A stretch of DNA of 64,000 bases from Pseudomonas sp. BMS12 (GTDB lineage Bacteria; Pseudomonadota; Gammaproteobacteria; Pseudomonadales; Pseudomonadaceae): NCBI RefSeq assembly GCF_001592875.1, contig NZ_LSOF01000004.1:1-64000 (forward strand). The letters are read 5' to 3'. Each line of letters begins with the position of its first letter. The stretch's first letter is position 1. Positions 24,740 to 34,191 of this stretch are shown here, piece by piece. A program made the translations under genes and the position numbers. The notes below the pieces were generated by a model, which did not search any database, was not told the origin of the DNA, and worked only from the letters and a program-made list of their open reading frames with translations.

Positions 24740-26410
24740 TCAGCGACCGAAGATGTTGTTCCATGCGCGCTTGAGTGGGTTGCTGTCGCGCTCTTCACGA
24801 GCGGCGGCGCGGGCCCTGGAGGCCCTGGCCGAGTCGAGCAGCTGCTGATGCTCGCCCTGCATCTGCAACAGCTCTGGGTTGTCCGGTTCGGCCTGCAGGC
24901 CGCGCTCGATCATGGCCAGCGCCCCGGGGAAATCGCTGCGTCGGTATTCGGCATTGGCCATGTCGCGGTACAGCAGCGCCACGCGGTTCAGACCCTCGAT
25001 AGCCGCGGAATTATCCGGGGCCCAACCCAGAATCTGCCGGTAGTAATGCACCGCGCTGTCCTCCTCGGGCAGCAACAGGCGCTTGTCGGCGATGCTCTGC
25101 TCGGCCAGCTGCAGGTAACGTTCGATACGCGCAGCCAGCACGCGCTGAAGGCCTTGCAGGGCTGCGGCATGCTGCGCGTCGATGGCCAGAGCCTGGCGGT
25201 AGTAGTAATCGGCGTTGTCGCCAGCCGGCTCGGTGAGCTGCCCGGCGGCCAGGCGCTGCTCGGCCAGGGCGAGGAAGGCCTCGATCCGCGCCGTGCGGAT
25301 CCGTTGCAGACCGGACAGGGCCTCTTCGCTGTCGTCGTCGAGCTGCAGCACCTGGTTGAAATAGTGCTCGGCACTGTCCTGCGCAGGCTCGATCAGCTGG
25401 CCAGCATCAAAACGCTGCTCGGCCTGAGCCAGCAAAGCCTCGATCTGCCGCCGCTCCTTGAGGTAGAGCGCAGTCGAGGTAAGGGTGCCGATCAGCACCA
25501 GCAGGGTAAGCCCCAGCAGCAGCGGCATGGCCGAACGACGCCGGCGTGGCGCGCGACTCGTCTGTTCGGGCAACGCCAGCGCCGGGCGCAGCTGGGTTTC
25601 GTCCAGCTCGCTCAGCTCCACGCCATCCAGCGCCAGCAACAGCTCGCGACAATCGGCAAAGCGCCGCTCCGGGGCCTTGGCCAGCATTCGCGCCAGCAGC
25701 CCCTGGAATGCCGTCAGATGATTGGGGAGCGCCGGCAACGCCATCTGCACATGGTTGACCACGGTCTGGGTGTAGTTGCCACCGCGGAAGGGATTACGAC
25801 CCGTGAGCATCTCCAGCAGGATCACGCCCAGGCTGTAGATGTCACTACGGGCATCCAGCACCTGACACTGCGCCTGCTCCGGACTGCTGTAGGCGGGGCT
25901 GCCGACGGCCACGCCGAACTGGGTCAGCTCGCTGTCGATGTCCAGATCCTTGGCCACGCCGAAGTCGGTGAGCACCGCGGTGCCATCCTCGCGAAACATA
26001 ATGTTGGCCGGCTTCACGTCACGGTGTACCAGGCCCTTGTCGTGCACCACGGCCAGGCCGCTGGCCACCTGACGAACGATCTGCAGGGCGCGCTCGGGAG
26101 CGAAAAATTCGCCCTTGTGCCGTGCCAGATCGCCACCAGCGAGGAACTCCATGGCCAGGTAATCGCGCCCGTCGGGCAGGCGGCCGACATCGTGAATGGT
26201 GATGATCGATGGATGATTGAGCGAGGCGACTATGTGCGCCTCGCGCACGAAGCGCTTGCTGAACGCTTCGTCCTCGGCATCGCGCAGCACCTTGATCGCC
26301 ACCTTGCGATGCAGCGACTGCTGGGTAGCCAGGTAGACCTCGGCCATACCGCCTTTGCCCAGTTGCCCGTGTACGCGGTAGCCGGGTATTTCAAGCAGAG
26401 TGTCGCTCAT
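24740..26410 (-). CDS. Membrane Ser/Thr protein kinase with C-terminal tandem repeats
   Basis: A 556-residue Hanks-type kinase. Domain order: kinase (about 10-270; GKGGMAEVY P-loop, VAIK lysine, HRDVKPANIM catalytic loop, DFG, APE-like SPEQAQ), a linker, one membrane span (MPLLLGLTLLVLIGTLTST), then about three ~57-residue repeats with the pattern ALAEQRLAAGQLTEPAGDNADYYY-type, then a TPR-like unit (YRRSDFPGALAMIERGLQAEPDNPELLQMQGEHQ). The repeats probably face the periplasm as sensor or scaffold. It follows the phosphatase gene by 12 bp. No type VI secretion genes are nearby. Confidence 0.9.
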   Translation of the reverse strand: MSDTLLEIPGYRVHGQLGKGGMAEVYLATQQSLHRKVAIKVLRDAEDEAFSKRFVREAHIVASLNHPSIITIHDVGRLPDGRDYLAMEFLAGGDLARHKGEFFAPERALQIVRQVASGLAVVHDKGLVHRDVKPANIMFREDGTAVLTDFGVAKDLDIDSELTQFGVAVGSPAYSSPEQAQCQVLDARSDIYSLGVILLEMLTGRNPFRGGNYTQTVVNHVQMALPALPNHLTAFQGLLARMLAKAPERRFADCRELLLALDGVELSELDETQLRPALALPEQTSRAPRRRRSAMPLLLGLTLLVLIGTLTSTALYLKERRQIEALLAQAEQRFDAGQLIEPAQDSAEHYFNQVLQLDDDSEEALSGLQRIRTARIEAFLALAEQRLAAGQLTEPAGDNADYYYRQALAIDAQHAAALQGLQRVLAARIERYLQLAEQSIADKRLLLPEEDSAVHYYRQILGWAPDNSAAIEGLNRVALLYRDMANAEYRRSDFPGALAMIERGLQAEPDNPELLQMQGEHQQLLDSARASRARAAAREERDSNPLKRAWNNIFGR

Positions 26411-26422
26411 TGGATGTGTCTG

Positions 26423-27214
26423 TCAGTGCTTGCGGGAAGTGAGCCAACGACTAATGAAGTTGCGCGATTTTGTAGCGATTTGTGGCGAGTCGGCCACGTT
26501 ATGGGCCAGCGCGACGCAGGAAATATTGTCTCTGCCGCCCAGCTGGTTTGCCAGCCCCACCAGTTGCTCGACCAACTCATCGAGAGTGGCCGCACTGGCA
26601 CAGACCGCCTGAATCTGTTCATCGTTCAGTTCGCCGGTCAGGCCGTCACTGCACAGCAGCAGCAACTCACCCGGCTGCAGCCGCCCACGCACCCGCCCCA
26701 CTTCGAGCGCCTGCCCGGCCAAGCCCAGGCACTGGGTCACGATATTGCGCCGCGGATGCTGGCGAGCCTGCTCCTGGCTCAGCTCACCGGCGTCGATCAT
26801 TGCCTGCACCCAGCTATGGTCGTGGGTCAGCTGCACTATCCCGTCCAGGCTCACACGATAGGCTCGACTGTCGCCGACCCAGGCCACTTCGAACTCATCG
26901 TCCACAAACTGCACGGCAACCAGCGTGCTGCCCATGGCACGCCCTCCCGCCTGCTCACTGGCCGCCAGGATATTGCGATGGGCACAGAGGATCGCCTGAT
27001 CCAGCGCCGTACCTGAGCCAACTTCGTCGCCCAGGATCTTCAGCGCCAGGGCACTGGCCACCTCGCCGCACTGATGTCCGCCCATGCCGTCGGCCACCGC
27101 CCACAAGCCAAGCCGGGGCAGACATAACACGGCGTCCTCGTTATGTTCGCGCACCTGACCGGCGACGCTCTGCGCCGAATATCCGAGGGACTGCTGGGTG
27201 AGCGACATGCTCAT
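26423..27214 (-). CDS. PP2C-family Ser/Thr protein phosphatase
   Basis: A 263-residue PP2C phosphatase. Metal-binding motifs are clear: QVREHNEDAVLC, LWAVADGMGGHQCGEVAS, WVGDSRAYR, LLLCSDGLTGELND and GGRDNISCVA. It dephosphorylates Ser/Thr and counters the downstream kinase. The ATG at 27214 has AGGAGGT upstream (spacing 9-10); an alternative ATG lies two codons later. It is the first gene of the phosphatase, kinase, FHA operon. Confidence 0.92.
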   Translation of the reverse strand: MSMSLTQQSLGYSAQSVAGQVREHNEDAVLCLPRLGLWAVADGMGGHQCGEVASALALKILGDEVGSGTALDQAILCAHRNILAASEQAGGRAMGSTLVAVQFVDDEFEVAWVGDSRAYRVSLDGIVQLTHDHSWVQAMIDAGELSQEQARQHPRRNIVTQCLGLAGQALEVGRVRGRLQPGELLLLCSDGLTGELNDEQIQAVCASAATLDELVEQLVGLANQLGGRDNISCVALAHNVADSPQIATKSRNFISRWLTSRKH

Positions 27215-27393
27215 GGGCGAACGACCTCCTGACTGCATAGGTGCATGATGCGGCGCCGGCCCACGCCTGTCAGCCCAGGGCGGTGGAACTGTTAAGCAGT
27301 CCTCAGCCAGCGGCACGTGGCAGGCAGCGCAGCAAGCCCATCGCCAGCATGCAGCCAGGTATGATGCCGCGCTTTTTTCGGGATGCCGTATCC

Positions 27394-28083
27394 ATGCCCA
27401 AGCGCTGTGCCCTGCTGTTGCTGCTCTGCATCACTCTGCCCGCCCTCGCCACACCGCCACGCACTTTCAGCGAAGCCAAGAAAGTCGCGTGGCGACTCTA
27501 TGCCCACCAGTCGATCGAGTTCTATTGCGGTTGTCGCTACAACGGCAATCGGGTCGACCTGAAGAGCTGCGGCTACCTGCCGCGCAAGAATCCCCAGCGT
27601 GCGGCACGTATCGAGTGGGAGCACCTGGTACCGGCCTGGGTCATCGGCCATCAGCGCCGCTGCTGGCAGCAAGGTGGACGGAAGAACTGCGCCCGCAACG
27701 ACGAAACATTTCGCCGAGCCGAAGCCGACCTGTTCAACCTGGTGCCCGCCATCGGCGAGATCAACGGCGACCGCAGCAACTACTCCTTCGCCTGGCTGCC
27801 ACAGCAACCGCAGCAATATGGCGCCTGCCCGATGGTGGTGAATTTCAAGGCGCGCAAGGCCATGCCGCGAACGCGGGTACGCGGCATGATCGCCCGCACC
27901 TACTTCTACATGAGCCAGCGCTATGGCCTGCGCCTGTCGCGCCAGGAGCGCAAGCTCTATGAGGCCTGGAATCACGCCTACCCGGTGCAGAACTGGGAGC
28001 GCCGGCGCAATCAGCGAATAGCCTGCGTCATGGGCTGGGGCAATTCATTCGTCGGCAAAATCGACCTGAAAGCCTGCCGCTGA
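27394..28083 (+). CDS. endA: Endonuclease I (periplasmic/extracellular DNase)
   Basis: A 229-residue member of the EndA/Vvn family, a periplasmic non-specific DNase. After a signal peptide (MPKRCALLLLLCITLPALA) come CGCRYNGNRVDLKSCGY, the metal His-Glu-His core in RIEWEHLVPAW and the catalytic region ADLFNLVPAIGEINGDRSN. Eight cysteines are expected to form disulfides. The start at 27394 gives a proper signal peptide; nearby upstream ATGs lack good ribosome sites. Confidence 0.88.
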   Translation: MPKRCALLLLLCITLPALATPPRTFSEAKKVAWRLYAHQSIEFYCGCRYNGNRVDLKSCGYLPRKNPQRAARIEWEHLVPAWVIGHQRRCWQQGGRKNCARNDETFRRAEADLFNLVPAIGEINGDRSNYSFAWLPQQPQQYGACPMVVNFKARKAMPRTRVRGMIARTYFYMSQRYGLRLSRQERKLYEAWNHAYPVQNWERRRNQRIACVMGWGNSFVGKIDLKACR

Positions 28084-28288
28084 AGCGCGACCACTTACCG
28101 GAAAAAAGCAAAAATCATTAGGTAAAACCCGGCTTTACCTGTAGGGTGTCCGGACTGTGCTGCATGTGTCACCGCAAATCGACCGGTTTAGATCTCGGTC
28201 CGACCTACCTCGGTTTCTTTACTCTTTGCACTCAGTCATGGCCTGGGCTGTTCCAGTGCTGTGTTCACTTTGTTCAAGGAGATATCCC
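28084..28288 (+). promoter_or_regulatory. Long leader of the cold-shock gene
   Basis: No gene is seen in these 205 bases. An AGGTAAA / TTTACCT hairpin lies near 28120-28140 and the rest is a pyrimidine-rich stretch ending in AAGGAGATATCCC before the ATG. Long structured 5' leaders are typical of cspA-type mRNAs. Confidence 0.45.
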
Positions 28289-28498
28289 ATGTCCGCACGT
28301 CAAACTGGCACCGTTAAGTGGTTCAACGACGAGAAAGGCTTCGGCTTCATCACCCCGGAAAGCGGTGCTGATCTGTTCGTTCACTACCGCTCCATCCAGA
28401 GCACCGGTTTCAAGAGCCTGCAGGAAGGCCAGAAGGTTTCCTTCATCGCCGTCCAGGGCCAGAAAGGCATGCAGGCCGACGAAGTTCAGGTTATCTGA
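28289..28498 (+). CDS. Cold-shock domain protein (CspA family)
   Basis: A 69-residue single cold-shock domain protein. RNP1 is KGFGFI and RNP2 is LFVHY (usually FVHF; Tyr here instead of Phe), and [13 protein letters not shown] opens the fold. It binds single-stranded nucleic acid and acts as an RNA chaperone. AAGGAGA precedes the start and a strong terminator follows. Copies of this type exist as several paralogues in Pseudomonas. Confidence 0.93.
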   Translation: MSARQTGTVKWFNDEKGFGFITPESGADLFVHYRSIQSTGFKSLQEGQKVSFIAVQGQKGMQADEVQVI

Positions 28499-28516
28499 TC
28501 TTCCCGGCTCTAAAAG

Positions 28517-28542
28517 AACCGGCCCACGGGCCGGTTTTTTTA
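28517..28542 (+). terminator. Rho-independent terminator of the cold-shock gene
   Basis: CCGGCCC, two-base loop AC, GGGCCGG and a run of seven Ts, with A residues before the stem. Confidence 0.9.
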
Positions 28543-28571
28543 TCCCCGTAATTTCCCTAATGAGGTGAACC

Positions 28572-28751
28572 ATGCGAGCCAAGAAAGCCACCCCGCAAGC
28601 CAAGCCGCCAGCAGCTGTGGAGACCCGTGAGTCCCTGGAAGCACAGGTTGCCGCCTTCCTCAGTTCCGGTGGGGAAATCCAGCAGGTCGCCAAAGGTGTC
28701 AGTGGCCAATCCTGGACGCCCACCCGCCAGATCAGTCTGGGCAAGAAGTAA
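28572..28751 (+). CDS. Small hypothetical protein
   Basis: A 59-residue protein: basic Pro/Ala-rich N-terminus (MRAKKATPQAKPPAAVETR), then a helical part SLEAQVAAFLSSGGEIQQVAKGVSG and a basic tail ending LGKK. GAGGTG lies before the ATG. It follows the terminator of the cold-shock gene. Conserved short genes occur at this place in pseudomonads, but the function is unknown. It is shorter than most gene-finder limits. Confidence 0.62.
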   Translation: MRAKKATPQAKPPAAVETRESLEAQVAAFLSSGGEIQQVAKGVSGQSWTPTRQISLGKK

Positions 28752-28858
28752 GTCGAACCGCCGCGCGGCAGAAATACTGGCACTTTGCCCAGCAGTTCCT
28801 TGCCGCGCCCGACAAAGCGCTGCATGCTTGCGCTCATAACAACTATGAGCACGCGCTG

Positions 28859-29872
28859 ATGTTCAAGCGACTGCGCAACGACTTCCAGCTGTCCATAATC
28901 GCCCTGATGGGCGTTATCGGTGTGCTCGGCATCACCCCTTACGCGGTCTATAGGTTGCTGCACGGCAACTACCTGGTCGGCATCGCCGACAGCATCATCG
29001 TCCTCTCCACCATAACCGCCGTGATCTATGCCTGGCGCACCGGAGACACGGAGAAACCCGGCCTTTATCTTGCCGGCGTATTTTCCGTAGGCGCCACCCT
29101 GATCGCCATCAATCTCGGGGTCAATGGTCTGTTCTGGATCTATCCACTGATCCTCTTCAACTTCTTCATGGTCTCCCCCGGCAAAGCGATAGTTGCCAGC
29201 CTGCTGGTTCTCGCTGGCCTGGTCGGTCATTCCATCTGGGTGCCCGGCAGCGTATTCGACAGCCACTACCAGATGATCTCCTTTCTCGTCACCAACGCCA
29301 TGGCCGGCGTACTGACCTTCATCTTCGCCTACCGCACCCGCATACAGCGCGAGCAACTGCAGGTACTGGCAATTCATGATCCGCTGACCGGCGCGCGCAA
29401 CCGCCGAGCGATGAACGAAGAGCTGAAGATCGCCGTATCCAGTCAGCGCCGCCACGGTCGCCAGTACGGGGTATTAGCCATGGATCTGGATCACTTCAAG
29501 AAGATCAACGATCAGTATGGCCACCACGCCGGCGACCTGGTTCTGGTCGAGTTCGTCGAACTGATCAAGACCTGCTCACGCAAGGAAGACCGCCTGTTCC
29601 GCTTTGGCGGCGAAGAATTCCTGCTGCTCCTGCCCGATACCACCCCCCAGGGCCTGAAGGCTGCTGCCGACAACCTGCTGGAGCAGGTGCGTATCCAGCT
29701 GCGCAGCCCGGGAGGAATGGTCACCGTCTCCATCGGTGGCGCCATGCTGCGCCAGGACGAGCCCTGGAGTCACTGGTTACAGCGGGCCGATCAATGCCTG
29801 TACCAGGCCAAAAGCAACGGGCGCAATCGCAGTATCATCGATACCAGCCGCGAACCGCTGACTACACTGTAA
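28859..29872 (+). CDS. Diguanylate cyclase (GGDEF)
   Basis: A 337-residue membrane protein with about six membrane spans in residues 10-165, then a GGDEF domain (HDPLTGARNRRAMNEEL ... RFGGEEF). The catalytic loop is GGEEF (active). An RKED inhibitory site lies five residues upstream, so product inhibition is likely. No known sensory domain is recognised, so its input is unknown. It makes c-di-GMP at the inner membrane. The start at 28859 lacks a strong ribosome site. Confidence 0.88.
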   Translation: MFKRLRNDFQLSIIALMGVIGVLGITPYAVYRLLHGNYLVGIADSIIVLSTITAVIYAWRTGDTEKPGLYLAGVFSVGATLIAINLGVNGLFWIYPLILFNFFMVSPGKAIVASLLVLAGLVGHSIWVPGSVFDSHYQMISFLVTNAMAGVLTFIFAYRTRIQREQLQVLAIHDPLTGARNRRAMNEELKIAVSSQRRHGRQYGVLAMDLDHFKKINDQYGHHAGDLVLVEFVELIKTCSRKEDRLFRFGGEEFLLLLPDTTPQGLKAAADNLLEQVRIQLRSPGGMVTVSIGGAMLRQDEPWSHWLQRADQCLYQAKSNGRNRSIIDTSREPLTTL

Positions 29873-29938
29873 GCAGGCCAATCATGGCCCTTGACCAGCC
29901 GCCCCGGGGGAGCGACGCCTTGAGATGGGAGGTGTGCC

Positions 29939-30493
29939 ATGAACCGGCATTACTACATCAGCGACGACCTGAACGATCTGGAACAACTGGAAAGCGAGCT
30001 TGAAGCTGGCGGCATCGCCACTGAACAGATTCATGTCCTGAGCGAACGGGACGCCGAGGTAGAGCAGCACCAGCTGCACGAGGTGCCCTCGATCCTCAAA
30101 CAGGACGTGGTTCACTCTGGCCAGATTGGCAGCCTGATCGGCATAGCCCTGGCCGCAGTGGTGCTGCTACTGGCCTGGCTGAACGATTGGGGCAATACAG
30201 CGGCAGGCTGGATCCCCTTCATTTTCCTCGCCGCCGTGTTACTCGGCTTCAGCATCTGGGAAGGCAGCCTGTTCGGACTGCAACAACCCAACAGCGCCTT
30301 CCGCCACTTCGCGGATCGCCTGCATGAAGGCAAGCACCTGTTCTTCGTGGATGTCAGTCAGGCCCAGGAACCGATCCTGGCACAGGCCATCGCCCATCAC
30401 CCCCAACTGCAACTTGCTGGCATGGGGCAGGCCAGCCCCGGGTGGGCGGTAGCCTTGCACCACAAACTGCATCAACTGCGCAAACTGATGTGA
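29939..30493 (+). CDS. Membrane protein of unknown function
   Basis: A 184-residue protein. The N-terminus is soluble (HYYISDDLNDLEQLESELEAGGI), a pair of membrane spans is in the middle (GSLIGIALAAVVLLLAWL and GWIPFIFLAAVLLGFSIW), and the C-terminal half is soluble again and His/Gln-rich. Such a layout is compatible with a regulatory or sensor role. A GGAGG site precedes the ATG. No family name is assigned. Confidence 0.65.
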   Translation: MNRHYYISDDLNDLEQLESELEAGGIATEQIHVLSERDAEVEQHQLHEVPSILKQDVVHSGQIGSLIGIALAAVVLLLAWLNDWGNTAAGWIPFIFLAAVLLGFSIWEGSLFGLQQPNSAFRHFADRLHEGKHLFFVDVSQAQEPILAQAIAHHPQLQLAGMGQASPGWAVALHHKLHQLRKLM

Positions 30494-30550
30494 CAGTCAG
30501 CCAGGCGCAGGCCCCGACGCCTGCGCCTACTGCACTACAGAGTGCCGACA

Positions 30551-31297
30551 TCAGCCACGTGCCGCAGCTGCGACGATCAGCTGCTTCATCTCCGCCACCG
30601 CAGCCTTGAAGCCGACGAACAGCGCGTGAGCGACGACGGCATGCCCGATATTCAGCTCATGCACACCAGCAATCGCAGCTACCGGCTCGACGTTGTGGTA
30701 GTGCAGGCCATGGCCGGCATTGACGATCAAGCCATGGGCCAGTCCGCAGGCAACACCATCACGAATACGCGCCAGCTCACGGGCGGCCTCCTCCGGGGTA
30801 TGAGCATCAGCGTAGCGGCCGGTATGCAGCTCTATAGCCGGCGCGCCAATACGCCGCGCCGCCTCAATCTGGCGCTCCTCGGCATCGATGAATAACGAGA
30901 CTTCACAGCCCAGCTTGGCCAGGCGCTGCACTGCAGCCCTGATACGCTCCTCTTGCCCAGCCACGTCCAGGCCGCCCTCGGTAGTCAGCTCCTGACGGGT
31001 TTCCGGCACCAGACAGATGTGCTCAGGACGAATCTGCTCGGCGAAGTCGAGCATGAAGTCGGTAACGCCCATTTCAAAGTTCATGCGTGTCTGCAGCACA
31101 TCCTTGAGCAACCGGACGTCACGCTCCTGGATATGCCGACGATCTTCACGCAGATGCACGGTGATGCCATCGGCCCCAGCCTCTTCGGCATCCAGAGCCG
31201 CCTTGACCGGATCGGGATAGCGGGTGCCACGTGCCTGGCGCAGGGTGGCGACGTGATCGATATTGATGCCGAGCAGAATACGGTTGGCTTCAGTCAC
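30551..31297 (-). CDS. pdxJ: Pyridoxine 5'-phosphate synthase
   Basis: A 248-residue TIM-barrel enzyme that condenses 1-deoxyxylulose 5-phosphate with 3-amino-2-oxopropyl phosphate to make pyridoxine 5'-phosphate. Diagnostic parts are [35 protein letters not shown] and [18 protein letters not shown]. Last gene of the minus-strand core operon; its start overlaps the end of recO by 8 bp. Confidence 0.97.
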   Translation of the reverse strand: MTEANRILLGINIDHVATLRQARGTRYPDPVKAALDAEEAGADGITVHLREDRRHIQERDVRLLKDVLQTRMNFEMGVTDFMLDFAEQIRPEHICLVPETRQELTTEGGLDVAGQEERIRAAVQRLAKLGCEVSLFIDAEERQIEAARRIGAPAIELHTGRYADAHTPEEAARELARIRDGVACGLAHGLIVNAGHGLHYHNVEPVAAIAGVHELNIGHAVVAHALFVGFKAAVAEMKQLIVAAAARG

Positions 31298-31988
31298 GAG
31301 CAGGTTCCTTGAGATTCATGAAGAGTTCGCGACTGACCAGCGGTCGGCCGCCCAGATGAGGCGCCAGCGCCTGGCGCATCAGGCGCTTGGCCGCCGCCAG
31401 TGCACCTGGAGAGGACCAGTCAGCATTGGCCATGGCAAGCAGATCGGCACCCTGAAACAGCCCCGGCTGCAGCTGCAGCACCGACTCGAGCCCGGCGTCC
31501 GGCTGCAGCCGATACAGACCACTCGCCCTGATGGGCTGACCATCGATATCGACATCCAGGGCAAAACCATAGCCCAGCTCATCCAGCAGACGCCATTCGA
31601 ATGCGCGTAGCAGAGGCTCCAAGGGAGGATTACCAGCCAGGGCCTGGAGCGTCAGACTGTAGTGGTCGAACAGCAACGGATGAGGGTCCTCTGCCGGCAG
31701 TAGGCGCAACAGGAGCTCATTGAGATACATGGCACTGTAGAGCGTCTGTCCCTGCAACCAATGGGAGACACCATCAGACTCCAGACGAGCCACATTCTTC
31801 AGCTCACCACGCCCTCGCAACTCCAGCTCCAGAGGCGCAAAGGGTCGCGCCAGACTGCCGGCCTTACCACGCGCACCACGCAACACCGCACGCAGACGCC
31901 CCTGCGGGGTCAGAAAGTCAACCAGCGCACTGGTTTCCTTGTAAGGGCGACTGTGCAGGACAAAAGCCGGAAGCGCACCGGGGAGCAT
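31290..31988 (-). CDS. recO: DNA repair protein RecO
   Basis: A 232-residue RecO protein, which loads RecA with RecR at gaps. The N-terminal OB-fold ([21 protein letters not shown]), the hydrophobic central [25 protein letters not shown] and the C-terminal [15 protein letters not shown] are typical. The ATG at 31988 is chosen because RecO begins directly before this fold; an upstream start 14 codons earlier is weaker. Adjacent to era and pdxJ, as in other pseudomonads. Confidence 0.92.
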   Translation of the reverse strand: MLPGALPAFVLHSRPYKETSALVDFLTPQGRLRAVLRGARGKAGSLARPFAPLELELRGRGELKNVARLESDGVSHWLQGQTLYSAMYLNELLLRLLPAEDPHPLLFDHYSLTLQALAGNPPLEPLLRAFEWRLLDELGYGFALDVDIDGQPIRASGLYRLQPDAGLESVLQLQPGLFQGADLLAMANADWSSPGALAAAKRLMRQALAPHLGGRPLVSRELFMNLKEPARD

Positions 31989-32125
31989 GGAATCAAATCC
32001 TGTTAAGGAGTCGCAAGCTAAGTCTGGCAAGCGGAAACAGGTGAACGCACGGTGCTTATCCAGAGCTACTCGACCCGAGTCGTATCAACAAACCAGAGCC
32101 TGCCGATACGCCACGGGGACAGGGA

Positions 32126-33028
32126 TCAGAAGTCGGTATAGCCCAGGGAACGCAGCGCTCGCTCGTCGTCGGACCAACCACCCTTCACCTTGACCCAGAG
32201 GTTGAGCATGATCTTGGAGTCGAACAGCACCTCCATGTCCTTGCGCGCCTCCTGACCGATGCGCTTGATCCGCTCACCCTTGTCACCGATGATGATTTTC
32301 TTCTGCCCATCACGCTCGACCAGAATCAGACCGTGAATGTGCAGGATGCGCCCTTCCTGCTTGAACTCCTCGATCTCGACAGTGATCTGGTAGGGCAGCT
32401 CGGCACCGAGTTGACGCATGATCTTCTCGCGGATCATCTCGGCAGCCAGGAAGCGACTGGAACGGTCAGTGATCTGGTCTTCCGGATAGAAGTGCTCCGA
32501 CTCCGGCAGCTTCTCCGCCACCAGACGTTCGAGCGTGTCGAGGTTCTGCCCGTGCAAGGCGGAGATCGGCACCACTTCAGCCTGCGGCAACTGAGTGGCC
32601 AGCCACTCCAGATGCGGCAGCAGTTCGCTCTTTTCCTCCAGACGATCGGCCTTGTTGACCGCCAGCAGGATCGGACACTTCACATACTGAACCTTCTCCA
32701 GAACCATCTGGTCTTCATCGGTCCAGCGGGTACGGTCGACCACGAACACCACCACATCGACATCCTTGAGGGCCGTCGATGCACTGCGGTTCATGTAGCG
32801 GTTGAGCGCCTTCTCATTGTTCTTGTGCAGGCCGGGAGTATCCACATAGACGGCCTGCACCTCACCCTCGGTCTTGATGCCGAGCATGTTGTGGCGGGTG
32901 GTCTGCGGCTTGCGCGAGGTAATCGCCAGCTTCTGCCCGAGGATATGGTTGAGCAGAGTCGACTTGCCCACGTTGGGGCGACCAACAATGGCAACATAGC
33001 CACAGCGTGTTACGGGTACATCAGTCAT
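32126..33028 (-). CDS. era: GTPase Era
   Basis: A 300-residue ribosome-assembly GTPase. G1 is [11 protein letters not shown]3 is DTPGLH, G4 is NKAD, and the C-terminal KH domain carries the [22 protein letters not shown] loop. It binds 16S rRNA near its 3' end. Its start overlaps the end of rnc by 8 bp, and the genes are usually co-regulated. A 137-bp gap without a gene separates it from recO. Confidence 0.98.
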   Translation of the reverse strand: MTDVPVTRCGYVAIVGRPNVGKSTLLNHILGQKLAITSRKPQTTRHNMLGIKTEGEVQAVYVDTPGLHKNNEKALNRYMNRSASTALKDVDVVVFVVDRTRWTDEDQMVLEKVQYVKCPILLAVNKADRLEEKSELLPHLEWLATQLPQAEVVPISALHGQNLDTLERLVAEKLPESEHFYPEDQITDRSSRFLAAEMIREKIMRQLGAELPYQITVEIEEFKQEGRILHIHGLILVERDGQKKIIIGDKGERIKRIGQEARKDMEVLFDSKIMLNLWVKVKGGWSDDERALRSLGYTDF

Positions 33029-33710
33029 GGCTATTCTCCACGCCGAGGGCCACCAGGGCGGCAGCGGCGGCGACCTGCTCGGCGATGCGCCGGCTGGCGC
33101 CCTGCCCCTGGGTCTTGTCGGTCAGCAGAGACACATCGCACTGCACGAAGAAAGTACGGCAATGAGGCTCGCCCTGGATATCCACCACCTCGTAGCGCGG
33201 CAGCTCGACTGCGCGCGACTGCAGGAACTCCTGCAGGCGCGTCTTCGGGTCCTTGTTGGTATCCACCAGGGTCAGGCTGTCCAGCTCGTTGGTCAGCCAG
33301 GCCAATACCCGCTCGCGCGCGACATCCATGCCGGCATCCAGGTAGATGGCACCGATCAGCGCCTCGAGGGCATCGGCAAGAATCGACTCACGACGGAAGC
33401 CGCCACTTTTCAGCTCACCGGAGCCCAGGCGCAGGTACTCACCCAGATCGAAACCACGCGCCAGTATGGCCAGGGTCTCACCTTTCACCAGGCGTGCACG
33501 CAATCGTGACAACTGGCCTTCACGTGCCTGGGGAAAGCGCTCGAACAACGCCTCACCAGCAACGAAGTTAAGAATGGCATCACCAAGGAACTCCAGACGC
33601 TCATTGTTGCGCCCGGCAAAGCTGCGATGGGTTAGGGCCAGGAGCATCAGCTCCTGGTTCTGGAAGACATGGCCGAGCTGACGCTCCAACCTGGCAAGGG
33701 AAGCGCTCAC
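33021..33710 (-). CDS. rnc: Ribonuclease III
   Basis: A 229-residue double-stranded-RNA endonuclease that processes rRNA precursors. The catalytic segment is [20 protein letters not shown] and the C-terminal dsRNA-binding domain holds [13 protein letters not shown] and [21 protein letters not shown]. Start overlaps the preceding gene's end by 4 bp (ATGA-type). Canonical order with era and lepB. Confidence 0.98.
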   Translation of the reverse strand: MSASLARLERQLGHVFQNQELMLLALTHRSFAGRNNERLEFLGDAILNFVAGEALFERFPQAREGQLSRLRARLVKGETLAILARGFDLGEYLRLGSGELKSGGFRRESILADALEALIGAIYLDAGMDVARERVLAWLTNELDSLTLVDTNKDPKTRLQEFLQSRAVELPRYEVVDIQGEPHCRTFFVQCDVSLLTDKTQGQGASRRIAEQVAAAAALVALGVENSHD

Positions 33711-34084
33711 GGCTTGCGTACGCGGAATTCTTTATCGAAAGTGGCGACCAGAGAGAGATTCTGAATTAGCGGCTCACGACGTTCATAGCTCAAATGCACA
33801 AGAAATTCATTACCCTCAAGCTTAACGTCTAGCGAATCTTTCAGATCGAAATCACGAATACCATTGACCTCAAGGCCCCGAGACACGTGCCCGTAAAACG
33901 CACCAACGGAGTTAATATCTTGGCTCGCATCTGTTTCGACCGAGGAAATGATCTTCTCCAGAGACATGTACTCCATGTAGTGGGGAAACATCTTGAATAC
34001 TGCACTGGCCAGAAAAACGACCAGAGATAGAACCACCATCCACCCCAACAGGGACATGCCTTTCTGCGAACGCGCAAATGTCAT
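33707..34084 (-). CDS. DUF4845 family membrane protein
   Basis: A 125-residue protein with one N-terminal membrane span ([21 protein letters not shown]) and a short periplasmic or cytoplasmic C-terminal domain ([24 protein letters not shown]). This DUF4845 family is nearly always encoded between lepB and rnc in gammaproteobacteria; the prepilin-like N-terminus is notable. The ATG at 34084 is preferred over one four codons upstream. Composition is more AT-rich than its neighbours. Function unknown. Confidence 0.85.
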   Translation of the reverse strand: MTFARSQKGMSLLGWMVVLSLVVFLASAVFKMFPHYMEYMSLEKIISSVETDASQDINSVGAFYGHVSRGLEVNGIRDFDLKDSLDVKLEGNEFLVHLSYERREPLIQNLSLVATFDKEFRVRKP

Positions 34085-34191
34085 GGTCAACCTCAATTAT
34101 CAATGTTGTTATGCAATGCCCGAAGGCGAAGGGCATGACTATATATAAGCAGGCGCCGTCAGATTGAACAGCGCGCCACAGATTAGCTGCA

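Noticed and set aside
24848..27016. A 722-residue plus-strand frame over the kinase and phosphatase genes
   Set aside because: It is the complement of two genes with unmistakable catalytic motifs; long open complements are common at this GC content.
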